Below are positions 22,301 through 33,951 of a stretch of 64,000 bases of DNA, in pieces. Made by a program: the position numbers and the translations under genes. Each line of letters opens with the position of its first letter. Within the stretch, counting starts at the first letter, position 1. The DNA is taken from the NCBI GenBank assembly GCA_021234155.1, contig JAJEKV010000060.1, positions 5,664,323-5,728,322 on the forward strand. Direction: 5' to 3'. The notes below the pieces were generated by a model. The model searched no databases, had not been told where the DNA came from, and saw only the letters and a list, made by a program, of their open reading frames with translations. Origin of the DNA: Isoetes taiwanensis (Eukaryota > Streptophyta > Lycopodiopsida > Isoetales > Isoetaceae).

Positions 22301-23780
22301 ATCATTTGATAGTTGATTTCGATTTGAAAGATCAAGAGTTCAGACATCGATCTTTTGAAGAACATCTCAACAGCAAAATCAAGGAAAATCCAAGTAGGCA
22401 ATGGAACCTTACAAGATGTGCAAGGGAGGGGATTGCTGCAGAGAGATTTAGATGGAAATATTATAAATATAGAAGATGTGCTATGTGTTCCAGCCATCAT
22501 AAAAAATTTAATTTCAGTAAGTCAGTTGTGTGACTTAGGATACAGAGTTACATTTGATGCAGAGACCAATGTACTGTGCTACTTAATAATGAAGTAAAGT
22601 TTTATGGCAAAAGGGTTGGCAACTTATTTGAGCTTGATAATCTTATGTATGATGGTGTGAATACAATATCGTAAATTGGCATTGAAATGTGGCACACTAG
22701 ATTGGCACATACAAATCACAAGAATCTAGACATTTTGCATAAACAAGGGCATATAGATTTCGTGGATAACAAAGGAAGATTCATATGTGAAGGGTGTGCT
22801 CTTGGTAAGTTGCATAGATTGCCATTCCCTAAAAAGAAAGACCAGAGCATCCCGTGACTTTGAATTGGTACATCTGGACCTATGTGGTCCATTAAACGTG
22901 CAAAAGTAGAAACCACAATCAATACTTTATCACCTTTCATCGATGATCATAGCGTAAAATGTAAAATATATTGTCTGAAGAAAAAAGTCTCAAGCTCTAG
23001 ATGCTTTCAAACAATATGTAAATGTAAATGGAGAGGGAAACAGTCACAAACTTAAGTGTATAAGGTCGCATGAGGGGAGAATACTTGTCAAAGAAAATTT
23101 AAAACTTTTGCATTACACATGGAATCAAAAGACAAGTCACTTGCAGATATACCCTGCAGCAAAATGGAGTCTCAGAAAGGAAGAATCGAACATTAATGGA
23201 TGCAGTTAGGTCTATGCTAAAGCAAAGTGGATTACCAAATACCTTATGGGAAGAAGCTTTGCAAACTGCAGCAGAAATACAAAATGTTCTCCCATCTACA
23301 AGTCTGCAGGGTAATGTACCAGATTGTATATGGAATCCTAACAGAAAGATTGATTATGAGAAGTACAAAGTGTACGGATGTTTGGTGTACACTCATACTC
23401 CATCTGAGTTAAGAAGAAAACTAGATAACAGGGCTGAGGTTGGGTTTTTAGTAGGATATGACAGCCAGGCAAAAGGGTATAGAATATACTTACAAGAAAA
23501 GAGGACTATTGTAATCAGCCGAGATGTATTGTTCAATGAAAATGTGTTGTACAAGCATAGGTACAAAAAGGGTATTAAAATAATGACAAAAGATGTGAGT
23601 TCTGAACCAAAGTTTGATACAAATGATTCAGATGAAGAGAAGGAAATTGAAAATGTGGAACAAGATATACAGGAGGATGCATCAGAGGAAAAAGAGATAA
23701 GGCAGCAAGATCTAAATCAGGAAATAGAAAAGGAAAGAGAAACACCACAACAGATCAGGAAATGGTTGAACCAGTGGCAC
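22300..23780 (+). pseudogene. protease remnant and integrase of copia element 1
   Basis: The place where copia protease has its D-S/T-G triad reads LIVDFDLKDQEF, so the catalytic signature is lost. The end of the protease domain (VLCVPAIIKNLISVSQLCDL) is readable in another frame. A gag-pre-integrase zinc module follows at about 22686-22830 (WHTRLAHTNHKNLDILHK ... CEGCALGKLHRLPFP). The integrase core is present but shifted and mutated, with LVHLDLCGP at the first catalytic Asp. The C-terminal part reads cleanly from 23196 (MDAVRSMLKQSGLPNTLWEE). Confidence 0.85.
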
Positions 23781-25498
23781 TGAAGATTAAAAGGAAAACT
23801 GAAGCTGAAAGATTAATGGAGGAGGCCAAATTGGAAGACAAGCCATATGGAAGAACTGAATTAGGTAAGAGCAGAAGAATTAAGGAGATACATCATGAGA
23901 GAATGGCCATTCTAGAAGATGAGGTTATACCTCAAAATTTCACAGAAGCTTTGGAAAGCATAGACAGAGACAAATGGCTAACAGCCATGAATGAGGAGCT
24001 TAAATCCTTTGAAGAAACTAAAACTTATGAACTAGTAAAGTCAAATGGGAAACAAAATATTATTGGGAGTAAATGGCTTTACAAAATCAAACTGAACCCA
24101 GATGGAAGTAAAAAATATAAAGCCAGACTTGTGGCTCAAGGATACACTCAGAAAAAGGGCAGAGATTACGATGAAACATACTCTCCCATAGTAAAACTTA
24201 CAAGTATCAGAATTCTTCTAGCTATGGCAAATGCCATGAATCTAGAATTACATCACATGGATGTCAAAACAGCGTTTTTGAATGCCACACTTGAGGAGGA
24301 AGCATTTATGAAACAAGCTCCAGGCTATGAAAAAGGTAAGAACATGATCTGGAAATTGAACAGAGCCGTGTATGGGCTAAAACAATCACCAAGAGAATGG
24401 TACTTATGCATGAATCAATTTCTGCAAGAACAGGGATTTGAGAAGTTACAAAATGATGGAAATCTTTATAGGTTCAACCAAGGTGAAGCATATTGTATAA
24501 TTGCATTATATGTAGATGATTGTATTATGATTGCAAACTCCATGGAGGTTCTGAACTCGTGCAAGAATATCTTGAAATCTAGATTTCAAATGTCAGACTT
24601 AGGTGAACTGAAGAAATTCCTAGGCATAGAAGTTGACAAGAACAGAAAGGAAAAATGGTTGAGGCTACATCAAGAGAAGCATGTAGAAAACATGCTTAAA
24701 AGATTCAACTTGACTGAAGCAAAAACAGCAAAGATCCCTATGGTTCCAGGCCATAAATTAACTTAACTCCATGAGCAGACTGATAAAGACGTGATACAAA
24801 TGCAAAATGTTCCATACAGGGCTTTAATTGGATGTTTATTGTACTTAGCAAATAGTACTCGACCTGATATATCATATTCAGTTAATATTCTCAGCAGGAG
24901 GAATCACAATCCAACCAAAGAACACTGGGAGGCTGCCAAAAGAATTCTTAGATACCTCAAAGGAACTGCAAGTCAAGGTATTTGCTTTACATCCAAAAAT
25001 CTAATTATGAAATGTTATAGTGATGCAGATTGGGGAGGGGATCTGCAATCTAGGAGATCAACCTCAGGATATGCTATCTTCTTAGGTGGAGGAGTCATAT
25101 CTTGGAGATGCAAGAAGCAAGCTGCTGTGGCTATGAGTTCAGCAGAGGCAGAGTATGCAGCAGCATCATTGGTAGCCAAAGAAGTGGTTTGGTTAAGAAG
25201 GTTGCTTGATGAACTAAATTGCAAACAAATTATGCCTACAGAGATATGGTCAGACAGCCAAAGCTGCATAGCAATTGTTAAAAACCCTGTACAGCATGAC
25301 AGGACTAAACACATTGAACTAAGCATACATTTCATAAGAGACTTAGCTGACAAAGGGCTTATTCAGATGATGTATATTGAGACCAATAAGCAGGTAGCAG
25401 ACATTTTTACCAAAGCCTTGGCAGAAAGTAAATATTCAGGTTTCAAGAGAGAGTTGAACGTGACAGATTCTCAAACTTATAAGCTGAAGGAGGAGTGA
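23762..25498 (+). pseudogene. reverse transcriptase and RNase H of copia element 1
   Basis: RT reads from 23762: NIIGSKWLYKIKLNPDGSKK, ARLVAQGYTQKKGRDYDETY, and the catalytic box LYVDDCIMIAN (YVDD near 24510-24521). An in-frame TAA at 24764-24766 replaces what is probably a Gln codon. RNase H then continues in the same frame (NVPYRALIGCLLYLANSTRP, SDADWGGDLQSRRSTSGYAI, SSAEAEYAA) and ends TGA at the LTR border. Apart from the single nonsense codon this 1.7-kb part is well preserved. Confidence 0.9.
25485..25495 (+). other. polypurine tract of copia element 1
   Basis: GAAGGAGGAG lies immediately before the 3' LTR (TGATAAAATTT at 25496), as expected for the plus-strand primer. The end of the RNase H frame overlaps it. 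Confidence 0.75.
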
Positions 25499-26352
25499 TA
25501 AAATTTCAGCTCTATAAGTTTGGTACACTTCCATGAGAAGCAGTGGCAGTGGAAGTTTGATCATTGCTAAAAACATTACAAGTGACTGTACATTCATGAG
25601 AAGCAGTGGCAGTGAAGGTACTAAAGTGAGCTGAGATCTTATGATTGCTATAATTATGGTTGAAGCTCTTAAGAAGGAGAATATGTGCAAGATTTGGAAA
25701 GCATCATGCAATTGTACCATGACTTTCATGATGCAGAAGTAGCATACTAGAATCATGACGGATTATATGATTTACATGATTGCCTAGGTTAATAATTGCC
25801 TAGGTAATGGTTACCTATATGATTTACTAAGTTAAATCATATCCAATGGTTTAGCATTTGAACGGGCTTATACAAAGGTTTGGGCATGTGGGATAATTCC
25901 TACGTGAAGACGTCTTCATTTAGCAGCTTGCCGGATCGGTAGGCCTTAACCGTCGGACTGCCTAAATAAATTGCGGAGATAATATTTGGGGACTTGGCTC
26001 TGCATGTAGACGGATCGATCAAGTAAAGGAGGAGAAGAGTTGAAGTGAATGATCGTGGTCAAACAGCTACAGTAATTGGGTCAATGACCCGAGCTACAAT
26101 AGAACCATTAGCATCTGGTTTATTATTATTTGCTTGTATGAAGAACTGAAGTCTAAGTTACATTATATGCTAGGATTATTTGAGAATGAATGACCACAAC
26201 TTGGCTTCTCAAATACCTTGCATAATGACTTCATAAGAATAGTTGAGTAAATAGATTTGAGCATTTGAATGAAGAATTGAGTTGCAAGAAAAACTTTGCT
26301 AGCCAATTGTAAAGTGTTAAGCTTGTTATTATTTCCTGTGAATTATCTATCA
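25496..26352 (+). repeat. 3' LTR of copia element 1
   Basis: Starts TGATAAAATTTCAGC and ends TATCTATCA before GGTTA. It is the near-identical partner of 20332-21191. Clear differences lie at ACGTCTTCATTTAGC(AGC/GT)TT, CCGTCGGACTGCC, TGAATGAAGAATTGAG and AGTGTTAAGCTTG. Confidence 0.92.
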
Positions 26353-27150
26353 GGTTATACATAAAGGACGGGATGCAACTTCTCTTTTGATAGGAGAATC
26401 TCGTTAATAATCGTATCTTTAAGATTAGGATTGCCATGTATATTTGGAAACATCAAGTAGACTCGACAATCTACACATTCATTGAATACCATTGCACCAA
26501 CCAAATGTATTTTCAGAAAGTCAGCTTCGGGTAAGTCTTTAGCAACATTAACAAAATGTGGAAGGGACGTTTTTTTCTAATCCATTCCATCCACACTATG
26601 GACGTATACTCTAATGGCCTCTTCAAGGCTTTTCTTCTGTGCTTTGCCAATTTCTTTCTTTCTAGGGCTTGAGCTTCTATATGATCTTGTAGTTGCTGAG
26701 TTAATAGATCCATAAAACAGGAAAAGCCTGCTTACTTGCAAACGAAATCTACAACACTTAGTTATGCACGTATAGCCAAGTCATGAACGAAATGCGTTTA
26801 CTTTTTTCCTTTGTATCCTTTGACATTTGTTTTTTCTCCTTCAAAAGGGCACATATAGAACAAACAGAGAATCTATGCCATTTTGATATCCTCACAAGAT
26901 TGAATTCTTGTTTCCAGAGCCTCAAGAAATATGAGTTGGAAATGTATTTCTGTGAGGAAAACGAGAATAAATCTCTATGGATGGCATAAATTTCCTTTTT
27001 TACAATGCTATCTGTTAAGTGATAGACAAGACTATTTGTCTGCTTCTCGCAGTTAGAATCAAAGAAGTCTACCAGCCAAGCCTTTGCCAGCAGACAATGC
27101 ATTCCAACTACCTTCTTTAGATAACAGTAGTCACCAATGCAAGGATTTTT
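26353..27150 (-). pseudogene. DUF7869-type gene, N-terminal and central part
   Basis: On the minus strand 27140-26758 reads AWLVDFFDSNCEKQTNS, then LRLWKQEFNLVRISKWHRFS and CSICALLKEKK, a pattern (W...F..V.I.K..RFS.C..C) I know from large families of uncharacterised plant proteins of DUF7869 type. After a frameshift comes a basic coiled stretch (LERKKLAKHRRKALKRPLE), then the VDGMDQ-like motif with TAG in place of Gln (26581-26600) followed by KKTSLPHFVNVAKDLPEADF. The frame runs on to the copia junction at 26353. The gene is dead: nonsense codons, a frameshift and a 6-kb insertion. Confidence 0.65.
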
Positions 27151-28050
27151 TGTCTAAGCGTTTTTGTACCCTCGACATATGGCAGCTGCCTATAGCATGT
27201 ATATTTTTAAAGGCCAATTGACAAACTATCTTGTAGTTCTCCATGTAATATGAAAAGTTGCAATTTTATTCTGGCCTTATATGCAAAGCTAAGTAAGACT
27301 CTTGATCACCTTTTGACATGGATAAAAAATCTTCTCTAATATTTCTGATGGATGAGAATTTCAAGGTAACAATGTAATTTCTCTAGCAACAAAATAACTT
27401 CCTGAGATGCCGTATATATCGTAAACCCATAAGCTTGTTGCACAATACAGCAACGTGGTATGGTTGTGGAGTGCTCAATGGCACCTCCTCTTCTGCACTT
27501 CCAAATTGAGTGTTAAAATTACTATTTGAGGAACTCAGTATGTCTTGAAACAACATCCTAGATTTTCATCTTAACGTATCCGAGTCATGTGCACTACAAG
27601 TCTGGCTTGGAGGAACGTTGTGACTGTTGTACTGCCCTCTTTGAAGTGAATTGTCCATGATGTCTTGCAAACGCTGGTGCAGCTGAGCTCAACCAATGGT
27701 GATGGTGTTTCAAACATAGATCTAGAAGTTTTTACTAACACAGGAGAAGATGTGTTGTACGATATAGACTGAGGCCCTAGACTTGACAGCATTGGGGATG
27801 AAGACATTTTTGGAGAGAGAGATGGAGAAGGGGAATTAAAGACCAGTTGAGACACTGACCAAAGCTTCTACGGAGAAGGTATGTGGAAAGCAGAAAGACC
27901 TTTCTTATTCTGTAAAGTTCTTAACATCGACGGGGAATCAAAATATGGCAATTGATATGAGTTGTCAACATCTGGTGTCGTAGGAGAAGGAGTACTAAAC
28001 CGGCCACGAGGTAAAACTACTAGATTTTTGAGAGGCATCATAACCTGCAA
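27151..28050 (-). pseudogene. Ser/Pro-rich open stretches, possible N-terminal exons of the DUF7869-type gene
   Basis: Two minus-strand open pieces, 28050-27868 (LPRGRFSTPSPTTPDVDNSY) and 27855-27571 (SQLVFNSPSPSLSPKMSSSP), share a serine/proline-rich disordered character with repeated SP/TP motifs. A single TAG at 27868-27870 separates them, and they are on the strand of the DUF7869-type gene just upstream. 27150-27570 is open only in short pieces. Linking them to that gene is inference from position alone. Confidence 0.35.
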
Positions 28051-28486
28051 GTTCTTTATAGTTCCCTGTAAAAGACAATACTAAATCAATGGAAAATATA
28101 CTAGAGGCTACAAGAGTATGCGAGTTAGAAATCCCAAGCCGACTGTCTTGTCCATCGCATATAGGCAAGACAACTCCCCCAATTGCATTTCCGGAGTTAT
28201 AGTGGCCTATATGCGCATAGGCATAGCATCTTTATCCTATACGCAAGGGAGATTTACCTGTGTTATGTGTATAAACCATCTGAGCGTACGTTAAGGGTTT
28301 TTTATTGCCTATATTGTACTCACAATAAGGGTATTTACTATTTATTTCACTTGTGGATTGCATTCTCAGTTGTTTGTAACCGCTTCGTCCAGATCAAAGA
28401 GTAGTTTTTGGTGCTCCTTGTTGCAAGATGACATGCTTTTTTCTTTTTTCTAACCTGTGATTTGAAATCCTTCTGAAGTTATTGTT

Positions 28487-28741
28487 ATGAAATCAATGAT
28501 CGAGAACTTGAAAGATGGGCTTCAAGACGTAAAGTTTGCTAATAGCAAAGACAAGTTGAAAAAAAAAAAAAAAAAAGATATAAACAAGACTGTTTCTTCA
28601 AAATTACTAAAGATACAACCAAGAAATTTATCCAAAGCTGCAGCAAGAAGGAAGATAATATCATTAAGTGGAGCAAGCATGTGGGCTTTGGCAGGGAGGA
28701 GGGCAAGATTGAATAGAATCGATGGCTCAATCAAGCGTTAG
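28487..28741 (+). CDS. small basic ORF of unknown function, doubtful
   Basis: An ATG-started frame of 84 codons encodes a very lysine/arginine-rich peptide with an A-run-encoded polylysine block (28558-28576) and the tail ARRKIISLSGASMWALAGRR. There is no recognisable domain, no visible splice context and no neighbours on the same strand. The lysine block is a slippage-prone homopolymer. It could be an exon, a retro-copy scrap or chance; I would not treat it as a gene without expression evidence. Confidence 0.15.
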   Translation: MKSMIENLKDGLQDVKFANSKDKLKKKKKKDINKTVSSKLLKIQPRNLSKAAARRKIISLSGASMWALAGRRARLNRIDGSIKR

Positions 28742-30400
28742 GTCCATGAATTTTGGCTTGATAATACCTAAGTTTCACCGAAGGTTAGAGATGTTATGAA
28801 GAGGAGAACACAAGCCATACAATACCTTGACATCTCACAGGTTTGTTCTTACAACTGAATCAATTCTCATTGGAATTTGCCAACCAGGATCAAACATTAG
28901 CTTATATATAGAGTTTACAAGTCTGCACTCTTAACCTCTTGATGATACGTCCACGCCAAAATATCTTCTTGTTGTGGCAGAATAGGCTGCAGATAATCAA
29001 CAAATTTTTTCCAATCCCATCGCCCCAACAAGGACTTTAACTAAAAAGCCCGCTATATCACGCTGCAATTGTCAAGACTCCAGCCATTTTCCACCGTCTT
29101 TGAATCAATGGATGCACAGTAACACAAAGCGGTGCATTGTCAACCAGGGGAGTCCACCAACAAGGAGTAATCAATTGAGCACAAGCAGCTGGGTTGATGT
29201 GAAATAATGTTTTTACTGTGTGCCAAGAGTCCAGCAAGCCCTTAAAAAAGGGAGAAGCTGGCATTATGGATACATTCACAAGAAACATTGGCAATAAACT
29301 TAACACAATTGTCTCGAAATTTAGTAAGCACGTAAAGATTGTGTATAGATATTCATGTTCATATACAAATTTTTAAAGCCATTGAACCCCTCCGCATGCA
29401 ATTTACCCTAAATACATATGACAACACTCCCAAAGAAATTCCCTTCCATCCATATAGATAGATAGATAGATAGATAGTAGTTTTAACGTCACGCCACATA
29501 TGAAAGTTGATAAAAGAAAATCCTCTAGCTTGCACCTAGACATAAAATACAGGGACAAAATGTGAACCACCCTTGATAGACCCATGCATACCTGCAAATG
29601 CTTTGCATCATCAAGCACTTATGGACAACCAATTGAATATTTAAGTTTTATCAAATCAAGTTACAACCACTACTATTTTAAATTTTACATGTTTAGGTAT
29701 TTAGGGTTTAGATTTTCTATTATGTTGATCAAAGTAGATTTTTACATGTTTAGGTATTTAAGGTTTAGATTTTCTATTATGTTCATCAAAGTAGATTTAC
29801 TTCACATATTAGGCAACAATTCAAACATCACATTAGGTGCTGTGCTCAACCTATTGCTTGATGGACATAACAATTCATCTTATCTTACATACATCAAAAG
29901 CCAATAACTAAAAGGATACTTCAAGTATGACATTGGCTAGGTGCATGACAAAAATACTGCCCCCTGCTTCTAACATGAGGCATGGTCTTAAGGAATGAGT
30001 CAGTTTTCAACATTTGTAACTACACATAGTCTAGCATCATCGGGCACCTCTTTAATATTAAAATACATATCCAACTTAATTTTTTGGTACTCAAATTACA
30101 CAAAAATGATTTACAAAAAGAGCTTAGACTTCTTATGTTGTTCACAACTAATTTTGCTTAAAAACAAATTACCCAATATATTCATAAGTTGTACATCATT
30201 GTGGTGTGCTTATTTGAGCTCTTTGGATGAACTCTTGAATGCCAAAGAATCCAAAGAGATCTTTGTGAATTAGGGGTAGAGAGGGTGGAGGCGAAGCTTC
30301 CCTAAACTTAAAAATTTGTGTTTTATGGGCTCGCAAAATTGACAACAAATTTTCTGTTGACATAAATTCCTAATCCAAAGGGAACCGCTAGTGCCAGCAT
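28742..30400. other. AT-rich intergenic sequence with simple repeats
   Basis: No gene supported. A GATA microsatellite lies at 29454-29478. A 57-bp tandem duplication beginning TTTTACATGTTTAGGTATTT lies at 29682-29800. The short ORFs on both strands have no domains. Confidence 0.45.
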
Positions 30401-32517
30401 TGAGGTTATCAGAAAGTTATTTGAGTCGATTTGTACCAAAGTGGAGCAGCTATTATCTCTGAATGGACTTCCAACCCCTGGATGGGCTACATATCTCGGG
30501 AAGATGTATGTAGTCGGGACCACTTTCCGGTGTGGCCGGTGGGGTCCCACGACCGGCGGAAGTTGGGAGCAGGTCACCGGCCCACCGGAAAGTGGGACGG
30601 TGGCCATGCCACCACAACATGGAAAGTGGGAGCGGAGTTCTTCAGGCGGAGCTCTGACGATGGGTCTTCGACGGCGCCTGGGTCTCCACGGCTATGGCAC
30701 TGAGCAGCTAGGCCTCTCTGCATTCTCTGGAGGTGGGCGGCTATGGCGCTCGCCCTGTTTTCTGTTTTTTGTTTCACGAGAATGAGTATCCGGGTCTTCT
30801 GTTCTTGAGAAAAAGCAAGTTATGGTGGTTTCTTATGCTTTCAAAGTATTTTTTTCTTCTTTTTATGCTTTAAGAAGCTTTATTCTCTTGCATGCAGGTA
30901 GTGTGCAGGATATGGACTCGATACAGGGATCATCCCTCAGTTTTTGGCCATGAAGCTTGTTTTCTCCGATTTCTTCTAGGGTAGCGCCCTTTTCTGGCCA
31001 TTGGTTTTGCTTGCCGCTAGCATATACAAGATTGATGTTTCAAGGCCTAAATGTGAAGAAAAGATGGCAAAGCGGGTGGAAACAGGCTTTGGGTTTGGCG
31101 TTTTGGAAATCATGTTTGTTGCCATCACTATTTTGCCTGTCTCTCTTATTTCCTTGTATCTTTTCACAGACTGGAAAAAAAAAAAAAAAAAAAGCCAAGA
31201 ACAAAGGGGAAGAGTTTTTTTTGCTGCAGGTTCTGTGTGATCTTCAATGTAAAACCTTGTGAAAGTTTTGAATGGTAGATGAGTTTTAAAAGTTTGAAGA
31301 CTTTTAATTTGAAACTTTTGAGTGTCTTACCGGTTGTAGGCTGTCAGGTTCCCAAAGTCCACGGAATTGGCTTGCCTCTTTCCATTCCGGAATGTAGAGG
31401 TATGCCACGTGGCACCATAGAATTCACTTTCAGCCCAAAATCGCGACCCACTTTCCATGTTGTGCAAGGGATTGGCAATGAATCCACGAAGGTTCCTCGG
31501 GCAAAAGATCTTATTCCTAAGAAGGTTCCTCGGGCAACTCTGGAGTAAGCTCCACAAGGTTGCCACTCGGTACACTCTTTTAGACTCTTACTAGGTTGCG
31601 CTACGACATGTCGAATCATAGCTTGAACTCATTCATACAGGATCCTTACAAGTTTATTCCACTACAATATCACAATCGGGTCGTTTTTTCTCGCGGTGGT
31701 GCATTTTTGTGATGCCGTGTGGCATAGGCCAACAATCCAGAATAACAATAGGGTTGATTGATTCCGGATTACCTGCTGCACAGGTAACATTTGCTCATCA
31801 GGCCTCTTTCCATCCTAAGATCCAGTTTTGTCCTCCCGCAAGATAGGCTTGAATCCGGCAAAATAGGCATGAATCCGGCATCATAGGGTTGAATCAGATG
31901 ATCTTGAATCCGGCAAAATCACCTTCAATCGGGCAAAATAGGCTTGTTTCTGCCAAAATAGGCTTGAATCAGATGATCTTGAATCAGATTTCAGAAAAAA
32001 AAACTCGCCGATTGTGATATTGTAAGGGGCTCCCGGCTAACGTCGGTCGCAGCTAAACCGGAAAAACTGTCCCGATTAGCTTACTCTTATACGAGATGAG
32101 ATGTTGCGACGGACAACAACTTGGACATAGTAAAGTGACTTGTTTAATACAAGGTCTAAGTTGTCGGAGCAAATGTTAGAGTGGCAATGAACAATTATAA
32201 AATGATGCTTCAGTACTCTTGTCATAGACATTTAAAAGGATCAACCAAAGAATGACAAGCAATGCATTTTTTTCTAAGGGGTGCAGAAGACGTGCCAGGA
32301 AAACACTTGTTTCAGGGCTGCAAGCAAATGGGCAGAGAAGTAAATTGTATTTTTACCATTTCCAAATTTCGAGGGGTGACAAAAGCAAAACCGGCGGCAA
32401 AACCGGCGGTCCCATGATTCCGATTCCACCAGCGGCTGGCATTTTTTTTTGCCGCGCGGCTCCCCACTAAAACCATCAAATAGACAACCCTTCTCCTCCG
32501 TCTTTACTCTGTAAATC
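30401..32517. other. rbcS upstream region: GC-richer block, inverted 18-mer, G-box and minisatellite
   Basis: 30500-30720 is GC-rich with repeated CCGGTG/CCGGCGG motifs. The 18-mer CACAACATGGAAAGTGGG (30613-30630) recurs inverted at 31447-31464. A perfect palindromic G-box GCCACGTGGC sits at 31404-31413, about 1.1 kb upstream of the rbcS ATG. Degenerate 17-bp units like GAATCCGGCAAAATAGG occupy 31837-31997. A 12-bp tandem GCAAAACCGGCG lies at 32385-32409. I could not find a convincing TATA box or a gene here; light regulation through the G-box is speculation at that distance. Confidence 0.4.
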
Positions 32518-33392
32518 ATGGCGTCCATCGTAGCAGCAAATCAGTTGATCAATCCCTCTGTATCTCCTTCCACGTTTAGATCGTCCCCATCAGTGCATCC
32601 CGCTGCTGGAAGTCTTTTCTCAAAGCCCTCGGATTGGAGCAAAAAAACTGTCCAGAATGTGAGCCGAGTAACATGCATGCAGGTAAGTTTTATTTCTTCT
32701 TTTGAGCTTCTGGTTCTTCATTTTCTTTCCGTATCTTTTACCTGGGTTCCCATTTTATGTTGATCCTCCTGCAGACTGTGAATCCGCTTACCAATCAGAG
32801 ATTTGAAACTTTGTCTTATGTTCCTCCACTTTCTTCTGATTCTATTGCGAAGGAGATTGACTATATGATTTCCAAGGGCTGGATCCCCTGCCTCGAGTTT
32901 GACAAGGTAATATAAATATTGGGAGATGGATGTTGCATTTTCCTTTTTCATTGGGTTTAGTGGATGGCATAAGATCTCGCAGCTAGATTCGCAAAACTCT
33001 ACATCTACTGTTTGCTTGGTCCTATCTTTGTGTCATCTGATCTAATATGGGAATGCCGCGATCACCATCTATAATTTAGAAATGAGTTTTCGTATCTGCT
33101 CTGCATTTTAATATGTTGCCAATTCCAGGATCTACTCACTTTTTTCTTATGAGGTTATATTTTGTAGGGTGGGCATATATTCAGAGAGAATTCTAGGATG
33201 CCTGGTTATTACGATGGACGTTATTGGACACTGTGGAAGCTCCCCATGTTTGGATGCAATGATCCTGCCCAGGTCTTGAGAGAGATTGATGAATGCAAAA
33301 AAGTTTATCCTAACTGCTATATCAGGATGCTTGGATTTGATACCAAGAAACAGACACAATGTGTGGCCTTTATAGTGCACAGGCCTACCTGA
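32518..33392 (+). CDS. rbcS: Rubisco small subunit precursor, three exons
   Basis: Encodes the small subunit of ribulose-1,5-bisphosphate carboxylase, which caps the octameric large-subunit core in the chloroplast stroma. Exons 32518-32682, 32775-32906 and 33168-33392 join in frame (all phase 0, GT-AG introns) to 173 residues. Residues 1-53 are a Ser/Val-rich transit peptide ([18 protein letters not shown]). The mature chain starts MQ, with intron 1 directly after it as in many plant rbcS genes. Diagnostic segments are [43 protein letters not shown] and [19 protein letters not shown]. No frame damage is seen. The mature N-terminus reads MQTVNPL rather than the common MQVWPP. Intron 2 lies between EFDK and GGHIF. 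The gene converges on the mTERF gene. Confidence 0.96.
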
Positions 33393-33442
33393 AGATAGTA
33401 TGATTCTTTACCGTGCTAAAGCTCTACAGCCATAGCATTTTC

Positions 33443-33448
33443 AATAAA
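33443..33448 (+). terminator. candidate rbcS polyadenylation signal
   Basis: AATAAA lies about 50 bases after the stop codon, in an AT-rich 3' region. A second AATAAA follows near 33483. No other gene on this strand would use them. Confidence 0.5.
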
Positions 33449-33951
33449 TTTCAAGATTTTTCTAATGCCATGGTTTTAACTTAATAAAAATCCAAACTCT
33501 TTCTAGACGCAGTGTTTTGAAGTTGGAAGTGTTTTTTGCTGCATTGTTCTCATTAATGTCCTCATCAAACTCTCAAGGTATGCATGCAATGAGATTGAGG
33601 ATTATAGCATTAACTAGTGATCACTGGACTTCAGAGGTTTTATAATCTTGAATGTCAAGGCAAACAGGTGATGTATTTTCTGAACTGAACTGTTTTATCG
33701 TTCTCAATCAAATGAGATCTGCCCCACTTTGAAGAATTCCTGTACATTTTGTTGCAAACAGTTATCACTTGATGTTGTTTCAATTAAAACCAGCTCTTGC
33801 CAGGACAAAGGAATAAGAGCTCAACCATTGTAATCTTCTACATATCTGCATAGTGGCAAACTATTATCATATAACACTGCACAGATATTTGCTCCTTTAT
33901 AAGCAAATGCAATGTTAATAAGCAAAAAAATGAGTCCCCTTTCAGCTGTTC

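Larger units (their letters stand above)
20332..26352 (+). mobile_element. full-length, decayed Ty1/copia retrotransposon (element 1)
   Basis: Two direct LTRs (20332-21191, 25496-26352) flank gag, protease remnant, integrase, reverse transcriptase and RNase H in copia order. The element is bounded by a perfect 5-bp target duplication GGTTA (20327-20331 and 26353-26357). Integrase before RT defines Ty1/copia. The LTRs differ at roughly 20 positions by eye, including several small indels, so the insertion is not recent. Several frameshifts and a nonsense codon in pol show it is non-autonomous. It sits inside a DUF7869-type gene, in the opposite orientation. Confidence 0.93.

Noticed and set aside
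29584-29907. 107-codon plus-strand ORF
   Set aside because: It contains the 57-bp tandem duplication, which is a multiple of three and so keeps a chance frame open.
30323-30785. Overlapping ORFs in the GC-rich block upstream of rbcS
   Set aside because: Three frames on both strands are open at once, none with domains; composition effect.
31404-31413. G-box as a proven rbcS light-response element
   Set aside because: The palindrome is real, but at 1.1 kb from the start codon and without a neighbouring I-box its role cannot be claimed.
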